Made by a program: the position numbers and the translations under genes. DNA of 64,000 bases. Source: Photobacterium arenosum (GTDB lineage Bacteria; Pseudomonadota; Gammaproteobacteria; Enterobacterales; Vibrionaceae). The notes beneath the pieces are model-generated. The model made no database searches and had not been told where the DNA came from. It was given only the letters and a program-made list of their open reading frames with translations. Shown in pieces: positions 9,684 through 19,265 of this stretch (position 1 is its first letter; every line of letters begins with the position of its first letter). The stretch is from positions 62,001 through 126,000 of the forward strand of contig NZ_JACYTP010000006.1 of assembly GCF_014841115.1 (NCBI RefSeq), read 5' to 3'.

Positions 9684-9782
9684 TTGATTCGCGGCCCTTT
9701 CGGATAAATCACCATTCGAGTATTTTTTGGTCACATAACGATAACAACTCTATTACCTATCACTCGACACAAGGATTGGCAC

Positions 9783-10634
9783 ATGACAAAACGACAACCC
9801 CCTACGCTGCTTGGCGAATGCCTGGCAGAATTCATTGGCACCGGACTGCTCATCTTCTTTGGAGTAGGCTGTGTCGCTGCGCTGGTGTTAGCAGGTGCTG
9901 ACTTCGGTCAATGGGAAATCAGTATTATGTGGGGACTTGGAGTCACCATAGCGATTTATTGCACGGCGGGTGTCTCCGGCGCGCACATTAACCCGGCCGT
10001 CACCATTGCATTAGCCATTTTTCACGGTTTTGATAAAGCAAAAGTACTCCCTTACATCCTGTCTCAACTGGCTGGCGCCTTCTGCTCGGCCGCGTTGATA
10101 TATGGCCTTTACAGCAATCTGTTCACCGAATTCGAAAGTGCGCATGGGATTGTTCGCGGCAGTGTCGAAAGCCTGGCCACGGCTGGCATTTTTTCTACCT
10201 ACCCGAATCCTGCCCTGTCATTGAGCGGCGCCTTTGCCGTCGAGTTTGTCATTACCGCTGTGCTGATGTTTGCCATTCTGGCCATAGGTGATGAGAAAAA
10301 CGGTACTCCCCGTGGTGCTCTTGGCCCGGTACTGATAGGTATACTGATCGCCGTGATTGGTGGCTCACTCGGCCCGCTGACTGGCTTTGCCATGAACCCG
10401 GCCCGGGATTTTGGCCCCAAGTTTTTTGCTTACCTGGCTGGCTGGGGCGACATGGCGCTGACTGGCGGAAAAGATATTCCTTACTTTATCATCCCTATTC
10501 TGGCGCCGATTGCCGGTGCCGGCTTCGGTGCCTGGCTGTATCCGAAAGTCATTGGTGTCTATCTGCCGGGTAACCGCTGTACCCTGCCGAACCAATGTGA
10601 ATCAGACAATGAGAAAGAAGTCGCGCAAGCCTGA
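9783..10634 (+). CDS. glpF: Glycerol uptake facilitator GlpF (aquaglyceroporin)
   Basis: GlpF is an inner-membrane channel for glycerol and other small polyols. The 283-residue protein of the MIP family has six membrane helices and both half-helix NPA motifs: GAHINPAVT (about 65-73) and GFAMNPARDFGP (about 201-212). The Asp after the second NPAR is typical of glycerol facilitators rather than strict water channels. A good ribosome-binding site (aagga) precedes ATG. glpK starts 42 bases downstream. Confidence 0.95.
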   Translation: MTKRQPPTLLGECLAEFIGTGLLIFFGVGCVAALVLAGADFGQWEISIMWGLGVTIAIYCTAGVSGAHINPAVTIALAIFHGFDKAKVLPYILSQLAGAFCSAALIYGLYSNLFTEFESAHGIVRGSVESLATAGIFSTYPNPALSLSGAFAVEFVITAVLMFAILAIGDEKNGTPRGALGPVLIGILIAVIGGSLGPLTGFAMNPARDFGPKFFAYLAGWGDMALTGGKDIPYFIIPILAPIAGAGFGAWLYPKVIGVYLPGNRCTLPNQCESDNEKEVAQA

Positions 10635-10652
10635 TTGCAGCGCTATCTATAA

Positions 10653-12194
<1,542 letters not shown>

Positions 12195-12252
12195 TCCCCG
12201 CCGAGCCGTTGTTACGCCGAGTCTTTTCACGCAGAGTGTTTTAACTCTGACC

Positions 12253-12286
12253 ACAAGCCTGCCCTTCCCGGCAGGCTTGTTTTTTT
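12253..12286 (+). terminator. Terminator after glpK
   Basis: An 11-base stem (acaagcctgcc / ggcaggcttgt) with a six-base loop and seven T residues follows glpK by about 60 bases. It implies that glpX, unlike in some E. coli transcripts, needs its own promoter or read-through. Confidence 0.9.
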
Positions 12287-12407
12287 ATCGATACCTTGCA
12301 GCAGGAAACGCTGCGCTGGCGTCTGTGTTACAATTCGCGCAGAGAATCGACACCCCGATATCTGTGACTGACCTGATATCTTTTTACTGAGTAGTTCTGG
12401 AGTTCCC

Positions 12408-13415
12408 ATGAAACGCGATTTGGCAATGGCTTTTTCCCGTGTCACTGAAGGTGCCGCGCTGGCAGGTTACAAATGGCTCGGCCGTGGCGACAAAAACGCC
12501 GCTGACGGCGCTGCTGTCGAGGTCATGCGTACCCTGCTAAACAAAACCGAGATCACCGGTGAGATTGTTATCGGTGAAGGGGAAATTGACGACGCCCCTA
12601 TGCTGTATATCGGCGAGCAGGTGGGTGCCGGTGGCGATGCGGTCGATATCGCGGTCGATCCGATAGAAGGCACCCGGATGACCGCCATGGGCCAGAACAA
12701 TGCGCTGGCGGTACTGGCGGCCGGTGAAAAAGGGGCGTTTCTCAAAGCACCTGACATGTATATGGAAAAACTGGTGGTCGGCCCGCAAGCCAAGGGACAG
12801 ATAGATCTCAATCTGCCGCTGGAAGACAACCTGGTCAATATCGCTGCCGCGCTGGGTAAGCCGTTAGAAAACCTGGTGGTGACCACACTGGCGAAACCGC
12901 GCCATGACGAGATTATTGCCAAAATGCAGGCCATGGGCATTCGTGTCTATGCCGTGCCGGACGGCGACGTAGCCGCTTCCATTCTCACTTGCATGCCAGA
13001 CAGCGAAGTCGACGTAATGTACTGCATCGGCGGTGCGCCGGAAGGTGTGGTCTCGGCGGCGGCCATCCGGGCGTTAGGCGGTGATATGCAAGGGCGCCTG
13101 CTGCCACGTTTTCTGGTCAAAGGCGGCAGTGATGACAACTACCGCATGGGCCAGCAGGAAATGGACCGCTGCCGCGAAATGGGTATTGAACCCAATCAGG
13201 TCCTGCCGCTGGAGCAAATGGCGAAAAGCGACAATGTGATCTTTGCCGGTACGGGTATCACCAAAGGCGATTTGCTGGACGGCATTACCCGCAATGGCAA
13301 TATCGCCACCACAGAGACCCTGCTAATCCGCGGTAAATGCCGCACGATCCGCCGAATCAAGTCGATTCATTACCTGGACAGAAAAGACCCGGCTATTCTG
13401 CCTCATATTCTCTGA
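12408..13415 (+). CDS. glpX: Class II fructose-1,6-bisphosphatase GlpX
   Basis: GlpX hydrolyses fructose 1,6-bisphosphate to fructose 6-phosphate in gluconeogenesis and depends on Mn2+. The 335-residue protein (E. coli 336) begins MKRDLAMAFSRVTEGAALAG. Metal and substrate motifs are present: GEGEIDDAPML and DPIEGT, together with the GGAPEGV loop. The neighbouring glycerol genes make sense because growth on glycerol needs gluconeogenesis. A weak hairpin follows the stop. Confidence 0.96.
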   Translation: MKRDLAMAFSRVTEGAALAGYKWLGRGDKNAADGAAVEVMRTLLNKTEITGEIVIGEGEIDDAPMLYIGEQVGAGGDAVDIAVDPIEGTRMTAMGQNNALAVLAAGEKGAFLKAPDMYMEKLVVGPQAKGQIDLNLPLEDNLVNIAAALGKPLENLVVTTLAKPRHDEIIAKMQAMGIRVYAVPDGDVAASILTCMPDSEVDVMYCIGGAPEGVVSAAAIRALGGDMQGRLLPRFLVKGGSDDNYRMGQQEMDRCREMGIEPNQVLPLEQMAKSDNVIFAGTGITKGDLLDGITRNGNIATTETLLIRGKCRTIRRIKSIHYLDRKDPAILPHIL

Positions 13416-13428
13416 CAGCGCTCTGCCG

Positions 13429-13453
13429 TCCCGGTATGTGATAAGTACCGGGA
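13429..13453 (+). terminator. Hairpin after glpX
   Basis: An eight-base stem (tcccggta / taccggga) begins about 13 bases past the glpX stop. The downstream sequence is not T-rich, so it may be a weak or Rho-assisted terminator or an mRNA 3'-end stabiliser. Confidence 0.4.
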
Positions 13454-13560
13454 TAACCGCCTGATCATAATAAGACTTTCACTGCTTTTTTTATAAAGCT
13501 GGGCTATGCTATTTAGTAAAGCCATTGCTTTATATACTTAGCTGGCCACATAATAGGCGC

Positions 13561-14199
13561 ATGAATACAAGTAATACGACTATGAAAACCATAGATAAAA
13601 TTCTCCATAGAATGAAGCAAGACGGCCCGGTCACTGCCAAAGCCCTGTCAGAGGAGCTGAGCCTGACGACTATGGGAGTGCGCCAGCACTTGCAGGGATT
13701 GGAAGACGACGGTCTGGTGGGGTTTGAAGACATCAAAGCCAAAGTCGGCCGGCCAACCCGTCACTGGCACCTGACGGCTCAAGGCCATGAGCAGTTTGCC
13801 GATCGTCACGGTGACCTGATCATTCAAATGCTGGATTCAGTGGAAAATCTGTTCGGTCAGGAAGGCTTGCAGAAGATTTTGCTGCAGCGCGAAGAAGGCA
13901 CGCTGAACCAGTATCAGCAGGCCATTGCAAAGGCCACAGATTTAAAAGAAAAACTTCAGATTCTGACTACACTGAGGGAAAAGGAAGGCTACATGGCACA
14001 GCTGGAGTCCGATGAACACGGCTTCATTCTGATTGAGAACCATTGTCCTATCTGCCATGCCGCGAAGCGCTGCCCCTCTCTTTGTCGATCTGAACTGGCG
14101 GTCTTCCAGCGTCTGCTGGGAGACAGTGTGACAATAGAGCGTAACGAACACATTATTGCCGGACAGCGCAGATGCAGCTACCGCATTAATCCGTCCTGA
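13561..14199 (+). CDS. Winged-helix transcriptional regulator with Cys-rich C-terminus (SufR/ArsR-like)
   Basis: From the ATG at 13561 the protein has 212 residues; upstream TTG and downstream ATG starts are possible because no ribosome-binding site is clear. The N-terminal winged helix (VTAKALSEELSLTTMGVRQH) resembles ArsR/SufR regulators. The C-terminal part carries C162, C165, C171 and C175 in CPICHAAKRCPSLC plus C205 in RRCSYRI. That pattern is common in a SufR-like family believed to hold an Fe-S cluster or metal. It sits 29 bases before fpr, so control of that flavoprotein or of itself is a reasonable inference. The physiological signal is not known to me. Confidence 0.75.
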   Translation: MNTSNTTMKTIDKILHRMKQDGPVTAKALSEELSLTTMGVRQHLQGLEDDGLVGFEDIKAKVGRPTRHWHLTAQGHEQFADRHGDLIIQMLDSVENLFGQEGLQKILLQREEGTLNQYQQAIAKATDLKEKLQILTTLREKEGYMAQLESDEHGFILIENHCPICHAAKRCPSLCRSELAVFQRLLGDSVTIERNEHIIAGQRRCSYRINPS

Positions 14200-14228
14200 G
14201 AATCTGACTATGTAAGAAGGAGATCACA

Positions 14229-14972
14229 ATGGCTGACTGGATCCCTGCCAAGGTTATCAGTAATCGTCACTGGAACAGCGAACTGTTCAGTTTAACGCTG
14301 GAGGCGAATATTGAACCCTTTAAAGCCGGGCAATTTACCAAGCTGGCGCTGGAATGCGACGGCAAAATGATCCAACGCGCCTACTCCTTTGTCAATCCGC
14401 CCAGCAGCCATCAGATTGAAATCTACGCCACCAGAGTGGCTGACGGTTTGTTGTCCCCTCGCCTGCACGCCCTGCAAGCCGAAGACGAAGTCTTCATCAC
14501 CGCCCGGGCTAACGGCTTCTTTATCTTAGATGAAGTGCCTGACGGGGATAGCCTGTGGCTGTTGTCAACCGGGACGGCCATCGGGCCATATCTGTCCATT
14601 TTGCGTGAAGCCACCGCCTGGCAGCGGTTTCGTAAAATCGTGCTGGTGCATGCCGTTCGCTTTGCCGCCGATCTCAGCTATCAGGCAGAAATCAACGCGC
14701 TCAAAGCAGCCCATCCCGAACAGCTGATCGTCCAGCCCTTTGTCAGCCGCGAGCCGGCACCACTTGCGCTCACCGGCCGCATTCCTCAGGCCATTTCAGA
14801 CGGCCTGCTGGAACGCCATGTCGGCATACCGCTCAATCCTCAAACCTCGCAACTGATGCTGTGCGGTAACCCGGCGATGGTGAAAGACACCAAGGCGGTA
14901 CTGGAAGCGCGCGGATTTGTGAAAAACCTGCGCCGTAAGCCCGGCCAGATCACCGTCGAGCACTATTGGTAA
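14229..14972 (+). CDS. fpr: Ferredoxin/flavodoxin--NADP(+) reductase
   Basis: Fpr moves electrons between NADPH and ferredoxin or flavodoxin, for radical enzymes, Fe-S repair and oxidative-stress defence. The 247-residue protein has the FAD-binding motif RAYSFVN (about 57-63), the NADP-binding region LLSTGTAIGPYLSIL, and the short C-terminus ending HYW that is typical of the bacterial subclass. An excellent ribosome-binding site (aaggag) precedes the ATG. It follows a Cys-rich regulator and ends at a strong terminator. Confidence 0.95.
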   Translation: MADWIPAKVISNRHWNSELFSLTLEANIEPFKAGQFTKLALECDGKMIQRAYSFVNPPSSHQIEIYATRVADGLLSPRLHALQAEDEVFITARANGFFILDEVPDGDSLWLLSTGTAIGPYLSILREATAWQRFRKIVLVHAVRFAADLSYQAEINALKAAHPEQLIVQPFVSREPAPLALTGRIPQAISDGLLERHVGIPLNPQTSQLMLCGNPAMVKDTKAVLEARGFVKNLRRKPGQITVEHYW

Positions 14973-15042
14973 CCGGGCTGGTAGCAGGCTCAGAAGCCAC
15001 TGCCAGTCTTATTCCCTGTACACTCAGGTCACTTTTATTGAG

Positions 15043-15067
15043 CGTCTCATCAATGAGACGTTTTTTT
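15043..15067 (+). terminator. Terminator after fpr
   Basis: Arms cgtctcat and atgagacg are followed by seven T residues, about 70 bases downstream of the fpr stop. Confidence 0.87.
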
Positions 15068-15124
15068 CATTCCCCGCCATCTAGTGTTAAGTAAGTCACA
15101 GATTTGACGCTTGGGGAATGAGTT

Positions 15125-15436
15125 ATGCAAACGTTACCATCCTTTGATGAACTCAAGAAACTGGCCGAAACGGCACCTGAAGAGCTGGAAGCCTTGCGAC
15201 TGCGAATGAGCGAGGAAATCATTGAAAACGCCAGCCCAGCCATGCAACCACGCTTGCGCGCGCAGATGAGCCACATCAACCAGGTCATTGCGCGGGGTAA
15301 AAACCCGAACCATACCAATATGCTGCTGCGGGCTGAATTACAACAACAATTACAGCGCTTTGCCCGCTCACTGACAGCGCCGGAAACCCTGACAGAACAT
15401 GAAGCGAAAGTGATGCCGTTTCGCCGTCAGGCATAA
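15125..15436 (+). CDS. DUF3135 family protein
   Basis: A 103-residue, mostly helical, charged cytoplasmic protein (starts MQTLPSFDELKKLAETAPEE; centre PRLRAQMSHINQVIARGK). It matches my recollection of the DUF3135 family found in vibrios and relatives, whose function is unknown. A ribosome-binding site (gggga) precedes the ATG, and it is a single-gene unit flanked by two strong terminators. No signal peptide, membrane segment or cysteine is present. Confidence 0.8.
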   Translation: MQTLPSFDELKKLAETAPEELEALRLRMSEEIIENASPAMQPRLRAQMSHINQVIARGKNPNHTNMLLRAELQQQLQRFARSLTAPETLTEHEAKVMPFRRQA

Positions 15437-15457
15437 TGCCAGCGATACGAATACCGA

Positions 15458-15487
15458 GGGCCAGCCTGAATGCTGGCCCGTTTTTTT
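15458..15487 (+). terminator. Terminator after the DUF3135 gene
   Basis: The stem gggccagc / gctggccc has a six-base loop and is followed by g and seven T residues, 22 bases past the stop codon. Confidence 0.87.
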
Positions 15488-15520
15488 GGTCTGAGAGTTA
15501 AAGATAGGATCTCCACTTCC

Positions 15521-15556
15521 AGCTTCAGTTGTCTTTTCAGCTTCAGCTATCTTTTC
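15521..15556. repeat. 18-bp tandem duplication at the 3' end of the CHMI-like gene
   Basis: Two adjacent 18-base copies (agcttcagttgtcttttc and agcttcagctatcttttc) differ at two positions. The second copy contains the stop codon of the reverse-strand CHMI-like gene; the first lies just past it and would read as sense codons (caa instead of tag). Confidence 0.7.
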
Positions 15557-15894
15557 GACTTCAAATAGGTGTCGCTTTCCATATCCCGGATTTCAATCGT
15601 CAGGCTGTCAATCGTCGCAGCGTGCTGCTCCAGCAGCGGCATCAGACGCTCTGCCAATCCGCGCTTACAGTCATCGTCACGCCCCGACAACAAAGCCAGT
15701 TCCAGATGAATAAAATTATGAGCATCACCGCCCTCTCCCACCTGCCACTGATGACAAGGATAGGCGCGAGATTTCACAGAGGCGGGTTCAAATACCCCGC
15801 AGGTTAGCAATGACTGATGAAGATCTTCCAGTAAGGCTGCAACGTTAACGCGCTCAGCAACGGGATCGGCAAATTCCAGCTTCAGGTGGGGCAT
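15547..15894 (-). CDS. 5-carboxymethyl-2-hydroxymuconate isomerase-like tautomerase
   Basis: The 115-residue protein begins MPHLKLEFADPV, so Met removal would expose Pro1, the catalytic base of the tautomerase superfamily. Sequence and length fit the CHMI (HpaF) family, which isomerises an intermediate of homoprotocatechuate degradation. No other hpa genes are nearby, so a different endogenous substrate is likely; many vibrios carry such a stand-alone copy. The 3' end is altered by an 18-base tandem duplication, which may have changed the C-terminal residues. Confidence 0.82.
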   Translation of the reverse strand: MPHLKLEFADPVAERVNVAALLEDLHQSLLTCGVFEPASVKSRAYPCHQWQVGEGGDAHNFIHLELALLSGRDDDCKRGLAERLMPLLEQHAATIDSLTIEIRDMESDTYLKSKR

Positions 15895-16265
15895 ACAACT
15901 CTCCTTGTTGGTCAGGGGCGACCCGATATTCCATTAACTGGCACATAACTTAGCCGATTTTACTGACGACAGCGACACGGGCATGCAGAAATCCCCTGTT
16001 GATCACTTTTCACCATCAATGTGGCTAGCCGCTCTGAGTTGAAAGTGAAAATTTATTACAGCTCAGAGTTCACTTTTGCCGTTGAAACAGGTACAACCGG
16101 GCATGGATTTGTTCGAGATTAAGGAAGTTTACGTCTATCGGGCGTATACTGTCGGACGTTTAAACCTGCATCATCAGGCAGGCTGCACTGAACACACTAC
16201 TGCCTGACAGCGGTGTACTCAGTTTAGTCTGACTTTAGACATCACATAGATATGGAGAAAATCTT
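15895..16265. promoter_or_regulatory. Divergent control region of the CHMI-like gene and tpiA
   Basis: No ORF is seen in this 371-base gap. It contains interleaved inverted repeats (separate entry) and a TATACT -10-like hexamer at 16146-16151, although no good -35 lies 17 bases before it. The tpiA ribosome-binding site (tatggaga) is at its right edge. Confidence 0.45.
16032..16076. repeat. Two interleaved inverted repeats upstream of tpiA
   Basis: Arm A CTCTGAG (16032-16038) pairs with A' CTCAGAG (16062-16068), and arm B AAAGTGAA (16042-16049) pairs with B' TTCACTTT (16069-16076). The order A-B-A'-B' makes the two hairpins mutually exclusive. The arms can also be seen as a direct repeat GCTCWGAGTT with a 30-base period. 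Confidence 0.6.
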
Positions 16266-17036
16266 ATGCGTCATCCTGTAGTTATGGGTAACTGGAAACT
16301 AAACGGCAGCAAAGAAATGGTCACCAACCTGCTGACAGGTCTGGATGCCGCGCTGGCTGGCGTTGAGGGCGTTGATGTGGCAGTCGCGCCACCTGTGATG
16401 TACCTGGATCTGGCACAGCGTCTGATCAGCCAGGGCAAGAGCAAGATCATTCTGGGTGCCCAGAACGTTGATGTGAACGCCAGCGGTGCTTACACAGGTG
16501 ATATCTCACCTGAGATGCTGAAAGATTTCGGCGCCAGCCACATCATCATCGGCCACTCAGAGCGTCGTGAGTACCATCACGAGTCGGACGAGTTCGTGGC
16601 TCAGAAGTTTGCCTTCCTGAAAGAGAACGGCCTGACGCCTGTTCTGTGCATCGGTGAATCTGAAGCGCAAAACGAAGCCGGCGAAACGGTTGCCGTTTGT
16701 GCCCGCCAGCTGGACGCTGTGATCAAAACACAAGGTGTTGAAGCCCTGAACGGTGCCATCATCGCCTATGAACCTATCTGGGCCATCGGTACCGGTAAAG
16801 CGGCGACTGCCGAGCAGGCACAGGACATTCACGCCGCTATCCGTGCCCACATCGCGTCTTTCAGCGCAGAAGTCGCGAAAAACGTAGTGATCCAGTACGG
16901 CGGTTCGGTTAAAGCTGGCAATGCCGCTGAGCTGTTTGCGATGCCAGACATCGACGGCGCCCTGGTTGGCGGTGCAGCGCTGGATGCAGAAGGCTTTGCC
17001 GCTATCGCGAAAGCAGCAGCTGAAGCCAAGAAATAA
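16266..17036 (+). CDS. tpiA: Triosephosphate isomerase
   Basis: TpiA interconverts dihydroxyacetone phosphate and glyceraldehyde 3-phosphate. The 256-residue TIM barrel has the active-site Lys11 in GNWKLNGS, His97 in IIIGHSERR and Glu169 in [11 protein letters not shown], plus the phosphate-binding QYGGSV near the end. The start follows a good ribosome-binding site (ggaga). It faces pfkA tail to tail; E. coli also keeps tpiA, pfkA and cpx genes in this neighbourhood. Confidence 0.98.
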   Translation: MRHPVVMGNWKLNGSKEMVTNLLTGLDAALAGVEGVDVAVAPPVMYLDLAQRLISQGKSKIILGAQNVDVNASGAYTGDISPEMLKDFGASHIIIGHSERREYHHESDEFVAQKFAFLKENGLTPVLCIGESEAQNEAGETVAVCARQLDAVIKTQGVEALNGAIIAYEPIWAIGTGKAATAEQAQDIHAAIRAHIASFSAEVAKNVVIQYGGSVKAGNAAELFAMPDIDGALVGGAALDAEGFAAIAKAAAEAKK

Positions 17037-17094
17037 GATACCATCAGGGGCGGCACACGCCGCTCCGGCAGCATCCTGTCTCAGGCAAGAGCAC

Positions 17095-17128
17095 AAAAAA
17101 GCCGACCACAGCAGCGTCGGCTTTTTTT
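17095..17128. terminator. Bidirectional terminator between tpiA and pfkA
   Basis: The stem gccgac / gtcggc is flanked by six A residues on the left and seven T residues on the right, so it serves both convergent genes. Confidence 0.87.
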
Positions 17129-17153
17129 ATTCACTTGTCCCGTCCTGAAATGA

Positions 17154-18116
17154 TCAGAACAGCTTATCGGCAACCTTGTACAAATCTGTGCGCACCGGGC
17201 GTTTCATATTTTCGATGGCATCAATGATGTCGTGGTGGACCATTTTTTCATTCTGCACCCCCACGCAACGGCCACCTTCGCCCTGCATCAGCAAATCAAC
17301 CGCGTAAGCACCCATACGAGAAGCCAGAATACGGTCAAAGGCAGTTGGCTGTCCGCCACGCTGGATATGGCCCAGCACGGTGGCGCGGGTTTCGCGGCCG
17401 GTTTCCGTCTCGATATACTTAGCCAGCTGATTGACGTCTGTCATCAGCTCGGTAATCGCCACAATTGCGTGCTTCTTACCTTTGTAGATGCCTTCTTTGA
17501 TTTTGGCCAGCAGCTGCTCTTTGTGCAGGCCGGTTTCCGGGGTGATGATGTACTCACAGCCACCGGCAATCGATGCCATCAGGGTCAGATCGCCGCAATG
17601 ACGGCCCATGACTTCAACAATCGAAATACGCTGGTGCGACGATGAGGTATCACGCAGGCGGTCAATCGCATCAATTACGGTATTCAGCGCCGTCATAAAA
17701 CCGATCGTATAATCAGTACCGGCCACATCGTTGTCTATGGTGCCGGGCAGGCCGATACACGGATAGCCCATCTCGGTCAGCTTTTTCGCCCCCATGTAAG
17801 AGCCATCACCGCCGATCACCACCAGCGCATCGATACCGTGAATTTTCAGGTTTTCGATCGCCTGAGCACGGACTTTCTCATCACGGAATTCAGGAAAACG
17901 GGCAGAGCCAAGAAACGTGCCGCCCCGGTTGATCACGTCAGAGACACTGGAGCGGTCAAGTTTCTGAATACGGTTCTGATGCAGGCCCTGATAGCCATCA
18001 TATACACCGTAAACTTCCAGGCCTTCTGATAAACCTGCGCGAACAACTCCGCGAATCGCCGCGTTCATACCTGGGGCGTCACCGCCACTGGTCAAAACAC
18101 CAATCTTTTTAATCAT
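17154..18116 (-). CDS. pfkA: ATP-dependent 6-phosphofructokinase, isozyme I
   Basis: PfkA phosphorylates fructose 6-phosphate, the committed step of glycolysis. I take the ATG at 18116 ([20 protein letters not shown]), preceded by agaggg, and not the longer in-frame start 54 bases upstream; this gives 320 residues, exactly the E. coli length. The ATP-binding GGDGSYMG, the catalytic TIDND (Asp127 in an ungapped alignment) and the effector region [12 protein letters not shown] are intact. E. coli has fieF between pfkA and cpxP; that gene is absent here. Confidence 0.97.
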   Translation of the reverse strand: MIKKIGVLTSGGDAPGMNAAIRGVVRAGLSEGLEVYGVYDGYQGLHQNRIQKLDRSSVSDVINRGGTFLGSARFPEFRDEKVRAQAIENLKIHGIDALVVIGGDGSYMGAKKLTEMGYPCIGLPGTIDNDVAGTDYTIGFMTALNTVIDAIDRLRDTSSSHQRISIVEVMGRHCGDLTLMASIAGGCEYIITPETGLHKEQLLAKIKEGIYKGKKHAIVAITELMTDVNQLAKYIETETGRETRATVLGHIQRGGQPTAFDRILASRMGAYAVDLLMQGEGGRCVGVQNEKMVHHDIIDAIENMKRPVRTDLYKVADKLF

Positions 18117-18539
18117 GGTTACCCTCTGACTTTGGGAAATGAAAATCCTTTCCTTTGCGAGCTGGCCCAAGTCAGCGACTCCGCCTCGCCTCCCTCACGG
18201 TGGCGACTCGCGTAAACTGTAACTTTCCTACTAATGTAGGAGTATTACAATTTAGAAAAACGATGTATTGATTCATATCACGTAAACTTGCCATGTGTCG
18301 GCAGCCTTGTTGGCATACTGGAACCCCGAGTGTGTTTTGTACCCCAGGTTGCCGCCAGGCTATATGCCACTAAGTATATGCTTAGTTCGCAATGTCGGCC
18401 GCCTCGCCGGCAAATTCTCCCGAACCCTGACGGTAAGTATGGTTTCCGGCCACATGGACAGCTAAATATTATTCGCAGTATAGCGGTTTTGTGATGAAAT
18501 TTAATAACAAAATTGACAAGTTAAGCTCATGGTGACAAC
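18117..18539. promoter_or_regulatory. Intergenic region upstream of pfkA
   Basis: About 420 bases without a credible gene. Two palindromes stand out: TCCTAC-taat-GTAGGA (18226-18241) and ACTAAG-tatatg-CTTAGT (18369-18386). Neither has a T run. They could be operators for pfkA or parts of an untranslated RNA; nothing in the sequence decides this. Confidence 0.45.
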
Positions 18540-18567
18540 AAAAAAAGCCACAACATTTCGTTGTGGC
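18540..18567 (-). terminator. Terminator after cpxP
   Basis: On the reverse strand the stem gccacaac / gttgtggc has a five-base loop and is followed by seven T residues. It ends the cpxP transcript 27 bases after the stop codon. Confidence 0.87.
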
Positions 18568-18593
18568 TTCGGTATTTTCAGTCAAATGCAGCA

Positions 18594-19100
18594 TTATTCA
18601 CTGTGTTTTTCTTTCCATTTCGCCATGCACTCTGCCTGCTTCTCAGCTTTTAATGTCTTGTACTGTGCTTTCTGCTCCGCTGTCAGAATGTTGAGCATGT
18701 CGTGACGTTTTTTCATCATGCTCACACGACGCTCAATTTGTTGATCTGACATTTGCTTGGCCAGATCACGCACTGCATTTTCATCAAAGTTGTCGGCTAG
18801 CAGCAAATCTTGCATCTTATCGTGATTTGCTTTCATGGCTTCACGGCCCTGGGCCATGTTTTCGCGCATCTCTGCCTTATTGCTCTCGCGCAGGCTGCGC
18901 ATCTGCTCTTTTTGCGCGTCGGTCAGATCCAGAGACTGCATAACGCCGCGCTCGGCACGATGACCACCACAGTCGCCATAATGACCTTTACCATGAGACT
19001 TGCCCCCTTCCGCCAGTGCCGAAACGGAGCCCAGCAGCATAGGTACCGCTAATACCATAGCGACTGTCGTTTTCATTTTCCGGGTCATAGTCTTATTCAT
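18594..19100 (-). CDS. cpxP: Periplasmic Cpx-pathway inhibitor CpxP (Spy/CpxP family)
   Basis: CpxP is a periplasmic helical chaperone that keeps the sensor CpxA inactive until misfolded envelope proteins titrate it away. The 168-residue product has a Sec signal peptide with probable cleavage after SALA (residue 30) and two LTxxQ-type motifs (LDLTDAQKEQ and LNILTAEQKAQ), the family signature. The mature N-terminus carries H36, H40, C44 and H47 (HGKGHYGDCGGH), reminiscent of metal-binding relatives such as ZraP. It diverges from cpxRA across a CpxR box. Confidence 0.88.
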   Translation of the reverse strand: MNKTMTRKMKTTVAMVLAVPMLLGSVSALAEGGKSHGKGHYGDCGGHRAERGVMQSLDLTDAQKEQMRSLRESNKAEMRENMAQGREAMKANHDKMQDLLLADNFDENAVRDLAKQMSDQQIERRVSMMKKRHDMLNILTAEQKAQYKTLKAEKQAECMAKWKEKHSE

Positions 19101-19173
19101 ATCCTGTTCTCGCTCTGTTGATGTCCGATAAGCAAATACTACCCGCTGGCAGGTAAACTGTTGTCGTGAAAAC

Positions 19174-19188
19174 GTAAAGCTGGGTAAA
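19174..19188 (+). promoter_or_regulatory. CpxR box in the cpxP/cpxRA divergent promoter
   Basis: A perfect GTAAA-N5-GTAAA tandem repeat matches the CpxR consensus. A further gtaaa at 19153-19157 and gtgaa at 19166-19170 lie next to it. The position, about 75 bases before each start codon, predicts phospho-CpxR activation of cpxP and autoregulation of cpxRA. Confidence 0.88.
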
Positions 19189-19265
19189 GCACTGTCATCC
19201 GGCTTGGCCTGCTTTCGGGCATAGGGGATACTTAACCTGAATCATTTAGAGGGTATGGAATCAGT

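Larger units (their letters stand above)
9309..9782 (+). promoter_or_regulatory. Long divergent control region of zapB and glpF
   Basis: This 474-base gap has no credible ORF. It contains a 20-base palindrome and a GlpR-like site, listed separately, plus several ttcg-containing half sites between 9626 and 9730 (ttcgatatcgac, tgattcg, tttcgg, attcgag) and a tcaca half site at 9732. In E. coli glpFKX is repressed by GlpR (glycerol 3-phosphate is the inducer) and activated by cAMP-CRP. The same control is likely, but I see no perfect CRP palindrome. Confidence 0.5.

Noticed and set aside
16032-16076. H-type pseudoknot upstream of tpiA
   Set aside because: With zero bases between A' and B' the connecting loop cannot span the 7-bp stem; alternative hairpins are more plausible.
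18171-18539. Small RNA gene in the pfkA-cpxP gap
   Set aside because: Palindromes exist but no promoter plus terminator pair defines a transcript.
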